Source: Nisaea denitrificans DSM 18348 (GTDB lineage: Bacteria; Pseudomonadota; Alphaproteobacteria; Thalassobaculales; Thalassobaculaceae). Taken from it: a stretch of DNA of 64,000 nt. The stretch is from assembly GCF_000426505.1 (NCBI RefSeq), contig NZ_AUFM01000011.1, positions 1,488,001 to 1,552,000 on the forward strand, in the 5' to 3' direction. A program made the position numbers and the translations under genes. A model generated the notes under the pieces. That model worked only from the letters and a program-made list of their open reading frames with translations. It had not been told where the DNA came from and searched no databases. Of the stretch, positions 42,851 to 52,390 are shown piece after piece. Each line of letters begins with the position of its first letter. The first letter of the stretch is position 1.

Positions 42851-42876
42851 GTGCACCTTAGCAAAAGTTAGTGCAC
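42851..42876. promoter_or_regulatory. Twin GTGCAC palindromes between dctB and dctP
   Basis: GTGCAC occurs at 42851-42856 and again at 42871-42876, exactly 20 bases apart, so both faces lie on the same side of the helix. The sites lie upstream of dctP and are candidates for DctD binding. I found no GG-N10-GC sigma-54 promoter pair between here and dctP. Confidence 0.35.
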
Positions 42877-42986
42877 TGACTTTAAAGAAAAAAAATTTCC
42901 TGCAATTTCACGATTGCCCAGTTGAAGCGGACAATTTCAGGTAACAGCCTATGCGGATTCAACCGCGTGTCTATTGGGAGGACACA

Positions 42987-43982
42987 ATGAAGAAGTTTTT
43001 CGCTGCCGCTCTGGCGGCTGCCGCCCTTATTGCGCCTGGCGCCGCTTATGCCAATTGCGATGACGGCGAGGTTGTCATCAAATTCAGCCACGTCACCAAC
43101 ACCGATCGGCACCCGAAGGGTATCGCCGCATCGCTGCTGGAAACGCGCGTGAACGAGGAAATGAACGGCAAGGCCTGCATGCAGGTTTTCCCGAACTCGA
43201 CCCTCTATAACGACAACAAGGTTCTGGAAGCCATGCTCCAGGGCGACGTCCAGCTCGCCGCACCGTCGCTGTCCAAGTTCGAAAAGTTCACCAAGAAATT
43301 CCGCCTGTTCGACCTGCCGTTCATGTTCAAGGACATCAACGCGGTTGAAACCTACCAGGGTTCAGACGCCGGCAAGGGCCTGCTCGACAGCATGCAGCGC
43401 CGTGGCCTGCAGGGTCTGGCCTACTGGCACAACGGCATGAAACAGATGTCCGCCAGCAAGCCGCTGCTGATGCCGTCCGACGCCAATGGCCTGAAGTTCC
43501 GCGTGCAGTCTTCCGAAGTGCTGGTCGCCCAGATGGAAGCCATCGGCGGCACCCCGCAGAAAATGGCCTTCTCCGAAGTCTACGGTGCTCTGCAGCAGGG
43601 CGTTGTCGACGGTCAGGAAAACACCTGGTCGAACATCTACGGCAAGAAGTTCTTCGAAGTGCAGGACGGCACCACGGAGACCAACCACGGCATCATCGAC
43701 TATCTGCTGGTCACCTCCGTCGACTGGCTGGAAAGCCTGAAGCCGGACGTGCGTGACCAGTTCCTGAAGATCGTTGCCGAAGTGACCGCAGCCCGGAACC
43801 AGGAATCCACCGCCGTGAACGAGGCTGCCAAGCAGTCCGTGATCAAGGCCGGCGGCATTGTCCGCTCGCTTACCCCGGAGCAGCGCGCTGCCTGGGTTGA
43901 AGTGATGAAGCCGGTCTGGGCCAAGTTCGAGAAAGACGTTGGCGCCGACAACATCGCCGCCGCGCAGGCCGCGAACAACTAG
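42987..43982 (+). CDS. dctP: C4-dicarboxylate TRAP substrate-binding protein
   Basis: A 331-residue DctP-type periplasmic binding protein with a Sec signal peptide (residues 1-22, AAYA). The carboxylate-binding Arg is present (Arg172 in NGLKFRVQSS), unlike the second TRAP binding protein in this window. The segment AFSEVYGALQQGVVDGQENTWSNI is classic DctP. The start ATG has GGGAGG upstream. It forms a transporter with the two genes downstream and is controlled by the divergent dctBD pair. Malate, succinate or fumarate are the likely ligands. Confidence 0.93.
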   Translation: MKKFFAAALAAAALIAPGAAYANCDDGEVVIKFSHVTNTDRHPKGIAASLLETRVNEEMNGKACMQVFPNSTLYNDNKVLEAMLQGDVQLAAPSLSKFEKFTKKFRLFDLPFMFKDINAVETYQGSDAGKGLLDSMQRRGLQGLAYWHNGMKQMSASKPLLMPSDANGLKFRVQSSEVLVAQMEAIGGTPQKMAFSEVYGALQQGVVDGQENTWSNIYGKKFFEVQDGTTETNHGIIDYLLVTSVDWLESLKPDVRDQFLKIVAEVTAARNQESTAVNEAAKQSVIKAGGIVRSLTPEQRAAWVEVMKPVWAKFEKDVGADNIAAAQAANN

Positions 43983-44024
43983 ACACCTAAACTCCAAGGC
44001 CAAGGCTCGGACTTTAGCCTTGTC

Positions 44025-44060
44025 GCGCGGTGCGGACCTCCCTCCGCACCGCGCTTATTT
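44025..44060 (+). terminator. Attenuator-like hairpin between dctP and dctQ
   Basis: GCGCGGTGCGGA (44025-44036) and its perfect complement (44043-44054) enclose a 6-base loop and are followed by TTATTT. Lying inside the dctPQM operon, it probably stops part of the transcripts, giving more binding protein than permease. Confidence 0.65.
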
Positions 44061-44075
44061 CTGGGGGCGCCCGTA

Positions 44076-44750
44076 ATGACGATAAAACCCCTTTCCGACC
44101 GGGTTGAGGAAACCGCGACAGCGGCGATCCTCGGGTCGATGACCGTGATCACCTTCGCTAATGTGATCGCACGCTATGTATTCGATTCCGGCATTCTCTG
44201 GGCTCTTGAGGTCACCGTATTCCTGTTCGGCTGGCTCGTGCTTCTTGGCGCTGCCTACGCAGTCAAGATTCGCGCTCATCTGGGCGTCGACGTTATCACC
44301 GCGGGCCTCACCTCGCCGAAACGCCGGATCCTGGCGCTGCTCGCCTGCGCCGTCTGCATTGTCTATGCCTTCCTGCTGCTGAAGGGATCCTGGGATTACT
44401 GGGCCAACTTCGCCAACCTACCCGCCACGGAAGGACGCTGGTTCCCGCTCGGCTTCGAGGACAAGTTCCGGGAAAAAGGCTGGTACGAGACCGAAGACAC
44501 CCCGATGCCGGACATTTTCGGCTTCCGCCCGCTCGACTGGTTGCAGGACGTCTTCAACGAGGGCGAGGTCTACGAGAAGATTCCCCGTCTCGTCCCCTAC
44601 GCCATCCTGCCATTCGCGATGGCGCTGCTGCTGTTCCGCTTTGTCATGGCCGGTATCGCCATCTGGCGCGGCCGGATGGAAGGGCTGATTGCCAGCCACG
44701 AAGTCGAGGACGCAGTCGAAGACGCCGCCAAAAAACTGAAGGATCTCTGA
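44076..44750 (+). CDS. dctQ: C4-dicarboxylate TRAP small permease
   Basis: A 224-residue four-helix membrane protein, the small subunit of the C4-dicarboxylate TRAP transporter. VFLFGWLVLLGAAYAVKIRAHLGVDVI is the conserved DctQ segment. It has a long hydrophilic insert (about 115-160) between helices 3 and 4, which makes it larger than the second DctQ in this window. Four bases separate it from dctM. Confidence 0.92.
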   Translation: MTIKPLSDRVEETATAAILGSMTVITFANVIARYVFDSGILWALEVTVFLFGWLVLLGAAYAVKIRAHLGVDVITAGLTSPKRRILALLACAVCIVYAFLLLKGSWDYWANFANLPATEGRWFPLGFEDKFREKGWYETEDTPMPDIFGFRPLDWLQDVFNEGEVYEKIPRLVPYAILPFAMALLLFRFVMAGIAIWRGRMEGLIASHEVEDAVEDAAKKLKDL

Positions 44751-44753
44751 TCC

Positions 44754-46130
44754 ATGGAAGTCGCTCTTCTCTTCCTCGCCATTATCGTGCTGCTGCTGAT
44801 CGGGGTCCCCATCGCGGTCGCGCTTGGTCTGTCATCTATCCTGTTCCTGCTGGCCTTTTCGGATTCGTCCCTGGCTTCCATCGCGCAAACCCTGTTCAGC
44901 GCTTTCGAGGGGCATTACACCCTGCTGGCGATCCCGTTCTTCATCCTCGCCTCCTCCTTCATGTCGACGGGTGGGGTAGCGAAACGGATCATCCGGTTCT
45001 CCATCGCCTGCGTCGGGCATTTTCCGGGTGGCCTCGCCATCGCCGGCGTCTTTGCCTGCATGATGTTCGCCGCGCTCTCCGGCTCCTCGCCCGCGACCGT
45101 GGTCGCCATCGGCACCATCGTCATCGCCGGTATGCGCCAGGTCGGCTACACCAAGGAATTCGCCGCCGGCGTGATCTGCAATGCCGGCACACTTGGTATC
45201 CTGATCCCGCCGTCCATCGTCATGGTGGTCTATGCCGCCGCCGTGGAAGTTTCGGTCGGCCGGATGTTCCTTGCTGGCGTGATCCCCGGCCTCCTGGCCG
45301 GTCTGTCGCTCATGGCGGCGATCTACATCATGGCGAAATGGAAGAACCTGCCGAAAGGCGAATGGGCCGGATGGGGCGAGATCTATGCCAGCGCCAAGGA
45401 AGCATCCTGGGGCCTGCTGCTGATCGTGATCATCATGGGCGGCATTTATGGCGGTGTCTTCACACCGACCGAAGCGGCGGCCGTCGCGGCCGTTTATGCC
45501 TGGATCATAGCCACCTTCGTTTATCGGGACATGGGCCCGCTGGCGACAGAGGGCGACACCCGGAACGTCTCCCTGTTCCGCCAGCCCAGCGCGTTGCTGA
45601 CGGCTCTCTATCATCCGGACACACGTAAGACCCTGTTCGATGCCGGCAAGCTCACCATTACCCTACTCTTCGTCATCGCCAACGCGCTGATCCTGAAGCA
45701 TGTCCTCACCGACGAGCAGGTGCCGCAGCAGATCACAGAGACCATGCTGGCCTACGGCTTCGGGCCGGTGATGTTCCTTGTCGCGGTGAATGTGATCCTG
45801 CTAATCGGCGGTCAGTTCATGGAGCCGTCGGGCCTGCTGGTGATCGTGGCGCCGCTGGTTTTCCCGATCGCCATGGAACTTGGCATCGACCCGATCCATC
45901 TCGGCATCATCATGGTGGTGAACATGGAGATCGGCATGATCACACCGCCGGTCGGGCTCAACCTGTTCGTCACCTCAGGTGTCGCCGGGATGCCGATGAT
46001 GGCCGTGGTGAAGGCTGCCCTGCCATTCCTCGCAGTTCTCTTCGCATTCCTGATTGTCGTTACCTACGTGCCGTGGATCTCGACTGTGCTGCCCAATGCG
46101 GTGATGGGGCCGGAGATCGTCACGAACTAA
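44754..46130 (+). CDS. dctM: C4-dicarboxylate TRAP large permease
   Basis: A 458-residue membrane protein, the sodium-coupled permease of the C4-dicarboxylate TRAP system. The DctM landmarks MFAALSGSSPATVVAIGTIV, GTLGILIPPSIVMVVYA and MEIGMITPPVGLNLFV are all present. A hydrophilic cytoplasmic loop near 265-300 is somewhat long. It ends the dctPQM operon; a GC-rich hairpin follows directly. Confidence 0.94.
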   Translation: MEVALLFLAIIVLLLIGVPIAVALGLSSILFLLAFSDSSLASIAQTLFSAFEGHYTLLAIPFFILASSFMSTGGVAKRIIRFSIACVGHFPGGLAIAGVFACMMFAALSGSSPATVVAIGTIVIAGMRQVGYTKEFAAGVICNAGTLGILIPPSIVMVVYAAAVEVSVGRMFLAGVIPGLLAGLSLMAAIYIMAKWKNLPKGEWAGWGEIYASAKEASWGLLLIVIIMGGIYGGVFTPTEAAAVAAVYAWIIATFVYRDMGPLATEGDTRNVSLFRQPSALLTALYHPDTRKTLFDAGKLTITLLFVIANALILKHVLTDEQVPQQITETMLAYGFGPVMFLVAVNVILLIGGQFMEPSGLLVIVAPLVFPIAMELGIDPIHLGIIMVVNMEIGMITPPVGLNLFVTSGVAGMPMMAVVKAALPFLAVLFAFLIVVTYVPWISTVLPNAVMGPEIVTN

Positions 46131-46133
46131 AAA

Positions 46134-46170
46134 CCAGCGGGCCGCGCCGTTCCTGGGCCCGGCCCGCTGG
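46134..46170. terminator. Bidirectional terminator after dctM
   Basis: CCAGCGGGCC (46134-46143) and GGCCCGCTGG (46161-46170) form a perfect 10-bp stem with a 17-base loop. On the minus strand it is followed by TTTTTAG, which suits the end of the pseB transcript; on the plus strand it follows dctM by three bases. A second stem, CAATCTGATC/GATCAGATTG (46188-46214), overlaps the pseB stop. Confidence 0.65.
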
Positions 46171-46206
46171 ATTATCAGATCCCAAGGCAATCTGATCCCG
46201 GAGCGA

Positions 46207-47235
46207 TCAGATTGACGACATCATCTTGTTGAGATCGTCGCCGCTCAACCAGTCCGTATTGGTATCGCTTGCATAGCGGAACTCGGCGGGAACCAACTTG
46301 TGGCCCTCGGCCAGATAGTCATCCAGCACCCGGTCGCTCTGGGCCGGAAGAATGACGTAGCGATCTTCCAGTTCCACCGTCGTGCGGGAATCGTCTTCCG
46401 AGATCATCACCTCGTGCAGTTTCTCTCCCGGACGGATGCCGACATTGCGCAGCGGCAAGCCGGGCGCCATGGCCTTCGCCACATCCGTAATCTTCATGCT
46501 CGGGATCTTCGGCACGAAAATCTCGCGGCCTTTCATCATCTGCATGCTGGACAGCACGAAGTTCACGCCCTGCTGCAAGGTGATCCAGAACCGCGTCATG
46601 CGCTCGTCGGTGATCGGCAGATCCGGCGACTGCTCGTCAATCAACTTGCGGAAGAACGGGATAACACTCCCGCGGGAGCCGATCACGTTACCGTAGCGAA
46701 CCACGGAGAACCGGCAGCCGTCCGCACCCGAGATGTTGTTCGCGGCAACGAAGATCTTGTCCGAGGCAAGCTTGGTTGCACCATACAGATTGATCGGGTT
46801 CGCCGCCTTGTCCGTCGACAATGCGATCACCTTCTTCACCCCGGTGCGGAGCGCGGCCTTCACAATGTTTTCGGCGCCATAGATGTTGGTCTGGACGCAT
46901 TCGAACGGATTGTACTCAGCGGCCGGCACATGCTTCATCGCTGCGGCATGGACAACATAATCCACGCCGCGCATGGCCAGCTCCAGCCGGTCCACATCCC
47001 TCACATCGCCGATAAAATAGCGGATCGGTTTCCCAGGGACCGATGGATATTCCTGCCCCATGTCGTAATGCTTCTGCTCGTCCCGTGAGAACACGATACA
47101 GCGGCGCATTTCCGAGGAAGCCAAAGCAGTGCGCACGAATTCCTTGCCGAAGGAGCCTGTGCCGCCGGTGACCAATACCGTTTTGCCATTAAGATCGATG
47201 TGATCGGTATCAAACGAGAATGGTTGATAGCTCAT
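46207..47235 (-). CDS. pseB: UDP-N-acetylglucosamine 4,6-dehydratase (inverting)
   Basis: A 342-residue extended SDR that converts UDP-GlcNAc to the 4-keto-6-deoxy-L-sugar, the first step to pseudaminic acid. The NAD loop is VTGGTGSFGKEF, STDKAANPINLYGATK carries the modified SDR catalytic residues, and YGNVIGSRGSVIPFF is the typical PseB/FlaA1 segment. It lies downstream of the matching transaminase gene. The later pse genes (pseH, F, G, I) are not in the window. The product likely decorates flagellin or a surface polysaccharide. Confidence 0.93.
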   Translation of the reverse strand: MSYQPFSFDTDHIDLNGKTVLVTGGTGSFGKEFVRTALASSEMRRCIVFSRDEQKHYDMGQEYPSVPGKPIRYFIGDVRDVDRLELAMRGVDYVVHAAAMKHVPAAEYNPFECVQTNIYGAENIVKAALRTGVKKVIALSTDKAANPINLYGATKLASDKIFVAANNISGADGCRFSVVRYGNVIGSRGSVIPFFRKLIDEQSPDLPITDERMTRFWITLQQGVNFVLSSMQMMKGREIFVPKIPSMKITDVAKAMAPGLPLRNVGIRPGEKLHEVMISEDDSRTTVELEDRYVILPAQSDRVLDDYLAEGHKLVPAEFRYASDTNTDWLSGDDLNKMMSSI

Positions 47236-47320
47236 GCGGTCCGGAGCCTCCTCCTAAGACATTAGAATCGTTTTATTTTGCCCTGTTTTCCGCATATGCG
47301 GAAGAGACAGTTTAAATCCC

Positions 47321-48532
47321 TTAAATCCCGAGCGCCTTAGTCAGCTCCTGAACCACCCGGTCAACATCGTCTTCGCTCATCGCCGGGAACAGCGGCAGGC
47401 TGAGACATCGGGCGTAATAGGCGTCCGCGCCGGGCAGGGATTTTGGCTGGTACCGGTTCGCGTAATAAGGCTGGCGGTGCACCGGAATATAATGCACCTG
47501 GGTGCCGATCCCGCGCTCCTTCAGGGCTGTCATGACCGCTGTCCGTGTGGTGCCCAGCGCCGCAAAATCGATCAGGGCCACGGCGAGATGCCAGGCGGGA
47601 CTGCAGCCTGGAGCGACCTTCTGCATTGCCACATGCGGGCCAAGTGCGTCCAGAAGCTCCTGATAGCGCGCCCGGAGCGCCCTGCGCTTGGCGACGAAGC
47701 TGTCGAGTTTGCCCAGTTGGCTCAGGCCAAGAGCGGCATTGATGTCGGAAAGCCGGTAATTGTAGCCGGGCTCGTGCATCTCGTAATACCAGGGAGCCGG
47801 GACACCATCCTCGAATCCCATGCGCTTGTTCAGGAACTTCTCGGGTTCCCGCACGAGGCCGTGGTTCCTGCTCCGCCGCAGCGTCTCCGCGAAACGATCG
47901 CTGTTGGTTGTCAGCATGCCGCCCTCACCCGTTGCGATGGTTTTCACCGGGTGGGTCGAGAACATCGTGATACCGCCGTGCGGGCAGGACCCGACGGGCG
48001 TCATACTGCCGCCGATCTCGTATTCGGCGCCGATTGCATGACAGGCATCCTCAACCAGCACCAGTTCAGGGAACTCCGCGGCCAGTTCATCCACATTGAC
48101 CGTATGCCCAGTCAGATGCACCGGGAAGATCGCCTTGACCGTTCCCTTCGACATGCCGGCAATGGCCCGCTGCACATCCTCCAGGCGCATCACACCTGTT
48201 TCCGGGTCCACATCGGCGAACAGGACATCTGCTTTGACGTAACGGGCAGCATTGGCCGTGGCCAGGAAGGTCACGCTCGGGACCACGACGATGTCGCCGA
48301 AATCGAGGTCCAGGGCAATCGCCGCCATGTGCAGACCCGCGGTTCCGCTGGAACAGGCAATCGCATGTTTCGCATCGACACGCTCGGCGAAGGCCGCCTC
48401 GTAGGCTTCCACCGCCGGACCGGTGGTCAGCCAGTCACCGCGCAGCACGTCGAGAACGGCCTGCTCGTCGGCCTCGTCGATCATTTGCCTGCCATAGGGA
48501 AGAAAGGAACGGGTATCGGATGCATCATTCAT
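47321..48532 (-). CDS. pseC: UDP-4-amino-4,6-dideoxy-N-acetyl-beta-L-altrosamine transaminase
   Basis: A 403-residue PLP aminotransferase of the DegT/DnrJ/EryC1 family that aminates the PseB product. SSGTAGLHMAAIALDL binds the cofactor phosphate, LVEDACHAIGAEY carries the PLP-stacking region, and the Schiff-base Lys is in STHPVKTIATGEGG. The start lies four bases after the HlyD-like stop, so secretion and sugar genes share a transcript. Pairing with PseB makes the assignment firm. Confidence 0.92.
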   Translation of the reverse strand: MNDASDTRSFLPYGRQMIDEADEQAVLDVLRGDWLTTGPAVEAYEAAFAERVDAKHAIACSSGTAGLHMAAIALDLDFGDIVVVPSVTFLATANAARYVKADVLFADVDPETGVMRLEDVQRAIAGMSKGTVKAIFPVHLTGHTVNVDELAAEFPELVLVEDACHAIGAEYEIGGSMTPVGSCPHGGITMFSTHPVKTIATGEGGMLTTNSDRFAETLRRSRNHGLVREPEKFLNKRMGFEDGVPAPWYYEMHEPGYNYRLSDINAALGLSQLGKLDSFVAKRRALRARYQELLDALGPHVAMQKVAPGCSPAWHLAVALIDFAALGTTRTAVMTALKERGIGTQVHYIPVHRQPYYANRYQPKSLPGADAYYARCLSLPLFPAMSEDDVDRVVQELTKALGI

Positions 48533-48536
48533 TGGA

Positions 48537-49874
48537 TCAATTTTCCCTCAATCCCAGCTCGAAACTGCGCACCAGCGGGGCAAGCAGATATTCGAGCAAA
48601 GTCTGGTCGCCGGTCGAGATTATCACGGTTGCCGGCATCCCCTGCACAAGCTCCAGTTTCGGCTGTTTCGCGAGACTTTCCAGATCAAGAACGACACGGG
48701 CCTCATAGAAGGGAGCCCCTTGCTCGGGCTGCACGATATCTGCCGAAATACTCACCAATTCGCCGTCGATCGGTTGCGTCGTGCGCTGACTGAAAGAGGT
48801 CAGCCGGACACTCGCCACCGCACCAACCGTAACCACGTCGATATCGGTCGGATCGATCCGCGCCTTCACCACCAGCGTGTCGCCCTGTGGCACAATGCCC
48901 ATGAGCGGCTCACCCGGAGCGACAACCCCACCGACGGTATGGAACCGAAGGCCATAGACGCGTCCGTCCTGCGGTGCCCGGATACGGGTCCGGTCGAGCG
49001 TGTCCCGCGCACCTTTCAGACGGTCCTTCAGATCGATCATCTGATCCTGCACCTGGCGCAGGTTAGTCTCCACCTCGGTCTTGAAACGCTCTTCTGTGTT
49101 CAGCAACTGGAACTCGGTCTCGGCAATGGTCTGCTCGGCTCGCGCGATCAGCGCCTTGCGGTTTCCGATACTGCCTTCCAGCTGTACCGCCGTGCGCTCA
49201 AGAGAGAGTAGGCGCGGCTTGCGCTCCAGCCCTTTCTCATACAACACCCGGACATCCGCGATCTCTTCCTGGATCAACTCGTACTGACGTGCATCGGCCC
49301 GCTGCTGCGCTCCCAGTGCTGTGATTTCTTCGCGGGTCTTCTGGATACGGCGGCGAAGCAGCCCGAACTGGCTGTCACGGGCACTGATACGGGTCTCGAA
49401 CAGGCGCCTCTGACCGGCAATCACTTCGCCGACATCCACATCCGCCGACTGCGACAGGAGCTCGGACGGGAAATTCACCTCCGCAAGATCGTCCCGCTCG
49501 GCCACAAGCCGTGCCTTGCTGCCAAGGTGTGTAAGGAATTGTTTGTGGAGCAGCTCGTAATCAACCCGAACCCGCGTGTCGTCCAGCTTGATCAGAATGT
49601 CACCCTCGCGAACCAGGTCACCGTCCCTGACATTGATCGCCTCAATGATCCCACCTTCGAGATGCTGAACGGTCTTCTGATTTGACGAAACCTGTAGCTG
49701 CCCCTGTGCAATCGCCCCACTGCCAAGCGGCGCCAGAGATGCCCACAGCCCGAGACCACCGAAAAAGAACATCAAAATGAAGAAGCCCATCCACACAACA
49801 GGCCGCCAGGCTTTCGGGTTTTCAGCCTCCGAAAGCTCAGAACCATCGCTCAGTTCATCTTCGGCATTAGACAT
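48537..49874 (-). CDS. Type I secretion periplasmic adaptor (HlyD/PrsE family)
   Basis: A 445-residue membrane fusion protein. One N-terminal helix (about 30-52) anchors it. The first biotinyl-lipoyl half is SNQKTVQHLEGGIIEAINVRDGDLV, long coiled-coil hairpins follow (about 95-285), and DGRVYGLRFHTVGGVVAPGEPLMGIVP is the second half. It bridges the ABC exporter encoded just upstream with an outer-membrane TolC-like channel, which is not in the window. It is followed after four bases by pseC. Confidence 0.92.
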   Translation of the reverse strand: MSNAEDELSDGSELSEAENPKAWRPVVWMGFFILMFFFGGLGLWASLAPLGSGAIAQGQLQVSSNQKTVQHLEGGIIEAINVRDGDLVREGDILIKLDDTRVRVDYELLHKQFLTHLGSKARLVAERDDLAEVNFPSELLSQSADVDVGEVIAGQRRLFETRISARDSQFGLLRRRIQKTREEITALGAQQRADARQYELIQEEIADVRVLYEKGLERKPRLLSLERTAVQLEGSIGNRKALIARAEQTIAETEFQLLNTEERFKTEVETNLRQVQDQMIDLKDRLKGARDTLDRTRIRAPQDGRVYGLRFHTVGGVVAPGEPLMGIVPQGDTLVVKARIDPTDIDVVTVGAVASVRLTSFSQRTTQPIDGELVSISADIVQPEQGAPFYEARVVLDLESLAKQPKLELVQGMPATVIISTGDQTLLEYLLAPLVRSFELGLREN

Positions 49875-49916
49875 TAATGGTTCCTGACAAGGGGCGTGGC
49901 ACCCCGTTCCGACGAT

Positions 49917-52250
49917 TTACTGCTTGGCACGGGGACGTCCCGAAATGGACTGTATGTCCGCGATATTGAGGGCCGCGACCGGCCGGGCATTCGCCGGCGG
50001 TGGCGGCGAGAGCGGGCGGGGGACTGACGGTTGTTCAACAGGTTTCGCGGCGCGCGGTTCTTGCGTATTCGCCGGTTTCGGCGCAGGGCGAACAGGCCCG
50101 GCCGGCGGCGGCTGCAGGCGTACTGTCGCTTCCATTTTCGGCGGCCGTATCATTGGCGCTGAATCGACAGATGCTTTGGGTGGCGTCGGAGCGCCAGATC
50201 CGCCAGGTCCGGCAGACGGTCGGGCCGCCAGAATTTCCATAGCTTGGGCCGACCCCTGACCGAGTTGCGGCCGAACGCCATGGCCTGTACCCGGCTGCAG
50301 GGTCGGCGGCGTCGTCTTGCCGGAACGGGCCCGACGTGCCGAGGGCAATTCGGGCACGCGCGGCGGTGGCGGTAAACTCGCTGCGGCGGGCACGCCGCGC
50401 GGTGCCGGCCCCGGTCCAGCCCGCGGCGGTGACGGCATGCGACGGCGCTCAACCTCTGGCGTCCCAGCTTCAGCCTTGGCCGGAGCCGGTTTTGCAGGAG
50501 TCGGCTGTGCAGTTGACGGATTGGCCCCACCCGACGACGGAGGGGGGCCAGAGGGAGAAGCCGATCCCATACCGGCACTCGCCAGCACCTCATCGCGGGA
50601 GCCGTATTTATTGATCATGCCATCCTGCAGAACCAGCAACTGATTCATGTTCGCCAAGGTCTGGACCCTATGCGTGATCATGATGACGGTGGCGCCGCGT
50701 TCCTTGAGGACATTAACCGCATTCGCAAGCGCTTCATCGCCTTTGGAATCCAGGTTCGAGTTCGGCTCATCCAGAACCACGAGAGACGGGTCGCCGTAAA
50801 GCGCCCGGGCAAGCGCAACACGCTGCCGCTGGCCACCGGAGAGGATTGCACCGGCATTGCCGATATCGGTGTCATAGCCATTGGGCAGCTGCAGGATCAA
50901 CTCGTGCAGACCGGCAAGTTTCGCCGCATCGATCACCTTCTCCGGATCCGGATCGGCATCGAGACGCGCGATATTCTCCGCGACGGATCCGCCGAACAGC
51001 TCGATATCCTGCGGCATGAAGCCGACATGCTTGCCGAGGCTCCCCGTATCCCAATTAAAGATATCGGAACCGTCTAGCCGGACATGCCCGACATGCGGCT
51101 TTTCCACCCCGACGATAAGACGCGCCAGCGTGGACTTTCCGGCAGCGGACGGACCAACGACGCCGAGCGCCTCACCCGGCTTGACCTCAAGGCTGATGCG
51201 CTGAAGGATCGGCCGTGGCGCACCGCGCGGTTGATATCCGACATTCTCCAGAACCAGATGCCCTTTCGGGGCCGGCAGTTCCATCCGGTGCATGCCGGAC
51301 TGGGCATTGACCAGCGCCGTCTCGATACTCTTGTACGCCGCCAGCGCATCGACCAGCTGGCGAGCCTGACTGATTCCCATCTCAACCGGTTGCAACGCGC
51401 GCCCGAGGATCAGCGAACAGGCGATCATCATGCCCGGCGTCATGTCGACGGACGGATCGATGATCTGCAGGACGGCGACGGTCATGATGACCATCTGGAT
51501 CAGCATCCGTGCGGACTTCGACATCGAACTGAGGATGGCGGCACGGTCACTTGCCCGCCCTTGCAGGGTGAGAACCTTTTCGTTTTCTCGATGCCAACGC
51601 GCCATCACGTTCCGGCGCATTCCCATACTCTCGACAACCGCCGCATTACGAACGGCGGATTCCGCTGCCGAATAGGCCTTGGAGGAGAACTCCTGTGCCG
51701 CGTTGAGTGCCGGCCGCGTCATCCGGTCGTTGACGATGCCGAGCACCAGCATGACCACAGCGCCGGCTATTGCCGCCATCCCCATATGCGGATTGATAAA
51801 GAAAATAAGGGCCATGAAAACCGGCACCCACGGCAAATCCAGCATGGTGAGCATGCCGGGCCCCGTGAGGAACATGCGGAGCGTTCCGAGCGACCGCAAC
51901 GGGTTGCTGTTCGGCTGGCTGCCCCGATCGAGCGCATCGGTGATGATTGAGGAGAGCAGGATGGGGCCGATACGGCGGTCGATCCAGCCACTGATCCGTA
52001 CGAAGGCGTAAGCACGAATCGTATCAAGCGATGCCTGGATGCAGAGCGTGAACGCGGCAATACCAAGCAGCAGATAAAGCGTTGCCTCGCTGCGGCTTGC
52101 CAGCACCCGGTCGAACACCTGGAACATGAAGACCGGCAGGGTCAGCATCAGCATGTTGACGGCGAAACTGAAAATGCCAGCCGACATCAAGGCCGTGTAG
52201 CAGGCTCGCATCAACCGATTTACGGTTACGGGCTGATCCGCCCCTGCCAT
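49917..52250 (-). CDS. Type I secretion ABC exporter (PrsD-like) with proline-rich C-terminal tail
   Basis: A 777-residue ABC exporter. Residues about 1-330 are the membrane domain without a C39 peptidase domain, and about 335-555 the ATPase (Walker A GPSAAGKST, signature LSGGQRQRVALARAL, Walker B LVVLDEPNSNLD). A further 220 residues (558-777, bases 49917-50579) are basic and extremely rich in Pro, Ala and Gly, and end in VAALNIADIQSISGRPRAKQ. PrsD proteins usually stop soon after the ATPase. The tail may recruit the substrate or a regulator. No RTX-type cargo is encoded nearby. Confidence 0.9.
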   Translation of the reverse strand: MAGADQPVTVNRLMRACYTALMSAGIFSFAVNMLMLTLPVFMFQVFDRVLASRSEATLYLLLGIAAFTLCIQASLDTIRAYAFVRISGWIDRRIGPILLSSIITDALDRGSQPNSNPLRSLGTLRMFLTGPGMLTMLDLPWVPVFMALIFFINPHMGMAAIAGAVVMLVLGIVNDRMTRPALNAAQEFSSKAYSAAESAVRNAAVVESMGMRRNVMARWHRENEKVLTLQGRASDRAAILSSMSKSARMLIQMVIMTVAVLQIIDPSVDMTPGMMIACSLILGRALQPVEMGISQARQLVDALAAYKSIETALVNAQSGMHRMELPAPKGHLVLENVGYQPRGAPRPILQRISLEVKPGEALGVVGPSAAGKSTLARLIVGVEKPHVGHVRLDGSDIFNWDTGSLGKHVGFMPQDIELFGGSVAENIARLDADPDPEKVIDAAKLAGLHELILQLPNGYDTDIGNAGAILSGGQRQRVALARALYGDPSLVVLDEPNSNLDSKGDEALANAVNVLKERGATVIMITHRVQTLANMNQLLVLQDGMINKYGSRDEVLASAGMGSASPSGPPPSSGGANPSTAQPTPAKPAPAKAEAGTPEVERRRMPSPPRAGPGPAPRGVPAAASLPPPPRVPELPSARRARSGKTTPPTLQPGTGHGVRPQLGQGSAQAMEILAARPSAGPGGSGAPTPPKASVDSAPMIRPPKMEATVRLQPPPAGPVRPAPKPANTQEPRAAKPVEQPSVPRPLSPPPPANARPVAALNIADIQSISGRPRAKQ

Positions 52251-52390
52251 TGAATCACCTCGGTATCGAATATCAAATCAAAGCCACGCGACTCAACTTG
52301 CGCGGCTTTTGCCTCGAAAACTATCAATACCATACATGATTCGCCGATGCGAAACATGAAGTTGAGCGTCTTGTTTATTGATTTACCGTC

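Noticed and set aside
42877-42986. Sigma-54 promoter for dctP
   Set aside because: No GG-N10-GC pair at the right spacing; TGCA and TTGC words occur but do not match the consensus.
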